DNA of 7,509 bases from Erythrobacter sp. (lineage in GTDB: Bacteria > Pseudomonadota > Alphaproteobacteria > Sphingomonadales > Sphingomonadaceae). A program made the translations under genes and the position numbers. Of the stretch, positions 6,006 through 7,509 are shown in pieces. The stretch's first letter is position 1; each line of letters opens with the position of its first letter. The stretch is from assembly GCA_030731635.1 (NCBI GenBank), contig JANQTR010000022.1, positions 1-7,509 on the forward strand, written 5' to 3'. A model generated the notes under the pieces. The model saw only the letters and a program-made list of their open reading frames with translations, had not been told where the DNA came from and did no database searches.

Positions 6006-6914
6006 ATGGCCGCTTCTGAGACTGCCGCAATTAATTTCACGCTGGGTTCGCGCCGCTTGCTGAGCGTGCCGCGCCGTCTTGCCACCTGGAACTTCAGCCT
6101 CGCCGATGTGCTGACGGGGTCCCTGCCCGAAGCTCCGGCTTGCGGGCGTGACGGGGTGCGGGTGCTGTCGGCCCCAACCGTGCGGTTGGCCGACGTCGCC
6201 GCGTGTTACCCCGGATTTATCGCGGGCGGACGGCAGGATTACCACCGCCATTACATCGCGATGGATCAGGATTTCGCCGCCTATATGGCGCAGTTTTCAG
6301 GCAAAACCCGCTCAACCCTGCGGCGCAAGGCGAAAAAGCTGGCGCAAGAGGCAGGCGGTTACACGGTCAGCGAACACCGCACGCCCGCCGAAGTGGACGC
6401 TTTCCTTGCCGCCGCCCTGCCATTGTCAGCCAAGACCTATCAGGCGCGGCTGCTGAATGCCGGGCTGCCCGATGGGCCAGAGGCGCGGCTGGCGATGTTG
6501 GCAGCGGCCGAGGCAGACCAGATGCGCGCCTTCCTGCTCCACGCAGGCGACGCGCCGGTCGCCTATCTCGCGCTGCCGGTGGTGGGTGATACGCTGGTTT
6601 ATGCGCATCTGGGCTATGACCCGGCCTATGCGCGGCTGTCACCCGGCACGGTGCTGCAGATCGAAGCGCTTGAACGCCTGTTTGGCGAGCAGCGCTATCG
6701 CTGGTTCGATTTCACCGAGGGCGACGGCGCACACAAGCAATTGTTCGGTACAGGCCACGCCGCCTGTTCCAGTCTGGTGCTGCTGCAACCGACACGCGCC
6801 AACCGCGCGCTGCTCAGCGCGCGGGCGGGGTTTGATGGAACCGTGGCGCAGGCCAAGGCGCTGGCGGCGCGGTCAGGGGTGCTCGGTCGGGTGCGCGCGC
6901 TGCTAAGAGCCTGA
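6006..6914 (+). CDS. GNAT-fold acyltransferase, BcsL/FemAB type (Acetyltransf_6 family, 302 aa)
   Basis: Resembles the CelD/BcsL and FemAB-like group of the GNAT superfamily, which transfers acyl (or aminoacyl) groups and is often found in exopolysaccharide and cellulose gene clusters. FSGKTRSTLRRKAKKL (97-112) is the family's basic helix motif. Residues 114-230 contain the GNAT core (FLLHAGDAPVAYLALPVVGD and AHLGYDPAYARLSPGTVLQIEALE). WFDFTEGDGAHKQLFGTG (233-250) is the C-terminal signature of this group, with the DFTEG-x-x-x-K-x-x-F pattern. No signal peptide or membrane segment is seen, so it is cytoplasmic. A GTG at 6003 is adjacent to ATG 6006; the AAGAG at 5992-5996 suits either, and I prefer the ATG. 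Close coupling to the deacetylase gene suggests both edit acyl decorations of the same glycan. The acyl donor and acceptor cannot be read from sequence. A terminator-like hairpin begins 5 nt after the stop. Confidence 0.85.
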   Translation: MAASETAAINFTLGSRRLLSVPRRLATWNFSLADVLTGSLPEAPACGRDGVRVLSAPTVRLADVAACYPGFIAGGRQDYHRHYIAMDQDFAAYMAQFSGKTRSTLRRKAKKLAQEAGGYTVSEHRTPAEVDAFLAAALPLSAKTYQARLLNAGLPDGPEARLAMLAAAEADQMRAFLLHAGDAPVAYLALPVVGDTLVYAHLGYDPAYARLSPGTVLQIEALERLFGEQRYRWFDFTEGDGAHKQLFGTGHAACSSLVLLQPTRANRALLSARAGFDGTVAQAKALAARSGVLGRVRALLRA

Positions 6915-6919
6915 GAACA

Positions 6920-6953
6920 AAGGGGCCGGAAGCACGAAGCTCCCGACCCCCTT
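6920..6953. terminator. Probable bidirectional transcription terminator after the acyltransferase gene
   Basis: AAGGGG (6920-6925) pairs with CCCCTT (6948-6953), and an inner stem CGGaAGC/GCTcCCG closes a 5-nt loop ACGAA; a small internal loop and one A-C mismatch interrupt the pairing. It starts 5 nt after the TGA at 6912-6914. On the plus strand the T-tract is weak (CTTAAACT). On the minus strand the stem is followed by TTTGTTCTC, a better tail, so it may also stop transcription from rplA. Confidence 0.6.
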
Positions 6954-6960
6954 AAACTAT

Positions 6961-7037
6961 CTCGCTTGGCGACCAACGAGCCCAAAGGGCTCGCAAGCCC
7001 GACCGGGCGCCCGCAGCGACGCCGCCATCAGGCGGCG
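6961..7037. repeat. Cluster of consecutive small hairpins between convergent genes
   Basis: Several inverted repeats follow one another: CTCGcTTGG/CCAACGAG (6961-6980, one bulge); CGAGCCC-AAA-GGGCTCG (6977-6993, perfect 7 bp); GCCC-GACC-GGGC (6997-7008); and CGCCGCC-ATCA-GGCGGCG (7020-7037, perfect 7 bp). The first two share bases 6977-6980 and so exclude each other. None has a T-run. No open reading frame here looks real. The pattern fits a GC-rich REP-like intergenic element or a highly folded 3' untranslated region. Confidence 0.5.
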
Positions 7038-7048
7038 AGAGCGAGGAA

Positions 7049-7072
7049 AGGCGAGCGCGGACGCGCTCGCCT
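7049..7072 (-). terminator. Intrinsic terminator-like hairpin after rplA
   Basis: AGGCGAGCGC (7049-7058) and GCGCTCGCCT (7063-7072) form a perfect 10-bp stem around a 4-nt loop, GGAC. On the minus strand it begins 8 nt after the rplA stop codon and is followed by only a short T stretch (TTTCC), so the U-tract is weak although the stem is very strong. Its position makes it the best candidate for ending the ribosomal protein transcript. Confidence 0.6.
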
Positions 7073-7080
7073 CCCCAAAA

Positions 7081-7509
7081 TTACGCCCCTTCGACTTCCG
7101 AAAGGTCAACCTTGAGGCCCGGACCCATGCTCGAAGTCACGGTGATCTTGCGCACATACTTGCCCTTGGCGCCCGCAGGCTTGGACTTTACGATGGCTTC
7201 GGTCAGCGCCTTGAAGTTGGCCTTCAATGCGTCATCCGAGAAGCTCAGCTTGCCGATGCCCGAATGGATGATACCCTGCTTTTCAACGCGGTATTCAACC
7301 TGGCCGCCCTTGGCGTCCTTGACCGCCTGCGCAACGTTCGGGGTGACAGTGCCGAGCTTGGGGTTCGGCATCAGGCCCTTGGGACCCAGCGTCTTACCCA
7401 GACGCCCGACAACAGCCATCATGTCGGGCGATGCGATCACGCGATCGTAATCGAGGTTGCCCGCCAGCATGTCTTCCATCAGGTCTTCGGCGCCAACCTT
7501 GTCAGCGCC
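7081..7509 (-). CDS. rplA: 50S ribosomal protein L1, C-terminal part (5' end outside window)
   Basis: Large-subunit protein L1 binds 23S rRNA at the mobile stalk near the E site and, in many bacteria, represses translation of its own operon. The open frame enters from the right edge as GADKVGAEDLMEDML and ends at TAA (7083-7081), giving 142 residues of about 230, so roughly the first 90 are missing. The signature segments VIASPDMMAVVGRLGKTLGP, KGLMPNPKLGTVTPNVAQAV, GGQVEYRVEKQGIIHSGIGK and the C-terminal YVRKITVTSSMGPGLKVD are diagnostic. An internal Met at 7479 begins the longest ATG-initiated frame within the window, but it is not the true start. In bacteria rplA usually follows rplK; that gene would lie beyond the right edge. 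The gene is convergent with the acyltransferase gene, with hairpin terminators between. Confidence 0.98.
   Translation of the reverse strand, partial: GADKVGAEDLMEDMLAGNLDYDRVIASPDMMAVVGRLGKTLGPKGLMPNPKLGTVTPNVAQAVKDAKGGQVEYRVEKQGIIHSGIGKLSFSDDALKANFKALTEAIVKSKPAGAKGKYVRKITVTSSMGPGLKVDLSEVEGA

Noticed and set aside
7020..7072. Possible CRISPR array in the hairpin-rich spacer
   Set aside because: There are no regularly spaced identical repeats; each inverted repeat has a different sequence.
1..7509. tRNA, rRNA, phage, transposase or toxin-antitoxin genes
   Set aside because: I looked for these and saw no cloverleaf, rRNA segment, integrase/transposase motif or small toxin-antitoxin pair.

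Overview
The window is GC-rich DNA with the look of an alphaproteobacterium, most likely a sphingomonad or Erythrobacter-like organism. This rests on the ribosomal protein L1 sequence, two adjacent TonB-dependent receptor genes with short 'IIVT' TonB boxes, and a dispersed palindromic repeat of the 'TCATTGxGAG...' type. The taxonomic call is inference from sequence style, not a database match.

Layout. Positions 1-2399 are on the minus strand: the 5' end of one TonB-dependent receptor gene (1-165, running off the window) and, upstream of it, a complete second receptor gene (372-2399). A 125-bp divergent spacer separates the second receptor from a plus-strand gene for an EthA-like Baeyer-Villiger flavin monooxygenase (2525-4033). 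A palindromic repeat (4043-4143) follows. Then come a short CinA/MoaB-like domain protein (4186-4947), a NodB-fold polysaccharide deacetylase (5016-5993) and a BcsL/FemAB-type acyltransferase (6006-6914). The last two are 12 nt apart and almost certainly co-transcribed. The right edge holds the C-terminal 142 residues of ribosomal protein L1 (rplA, minus strand, 7081-7509), convergent with the acyltransferase. The 166-bp convergent spacer is almost entirely hairpins, including a likely terminator for each side.

How the genes may work together. The receptor/monooxygenase pair could be a 'take up and oxidise' unit, but only its divergent arrangement supports that. The deacetylase and acyltransferase plausibly modify a cell-surface or exported polysaccharide: one removes N- or O-acyl groups, the other transfers an acyl or aminoacyl group. 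No glycosyltransferase or exporter is visible here, so the polymer is unknown. The CinA-like and L1 genes are ordinary housekeeping neighbours.

I see no clearly new multi-gene system. The most distinctive signals are non-coding. One is a perfect 8-bp hairpin in the Shine-Dalgarno position of the deacetylase gene. Another is the run of consecutive hairpins between the acyltransferase and rplA. A third is a CinA-like gene whose only possible start has no Shine-Dalgarno sequence.
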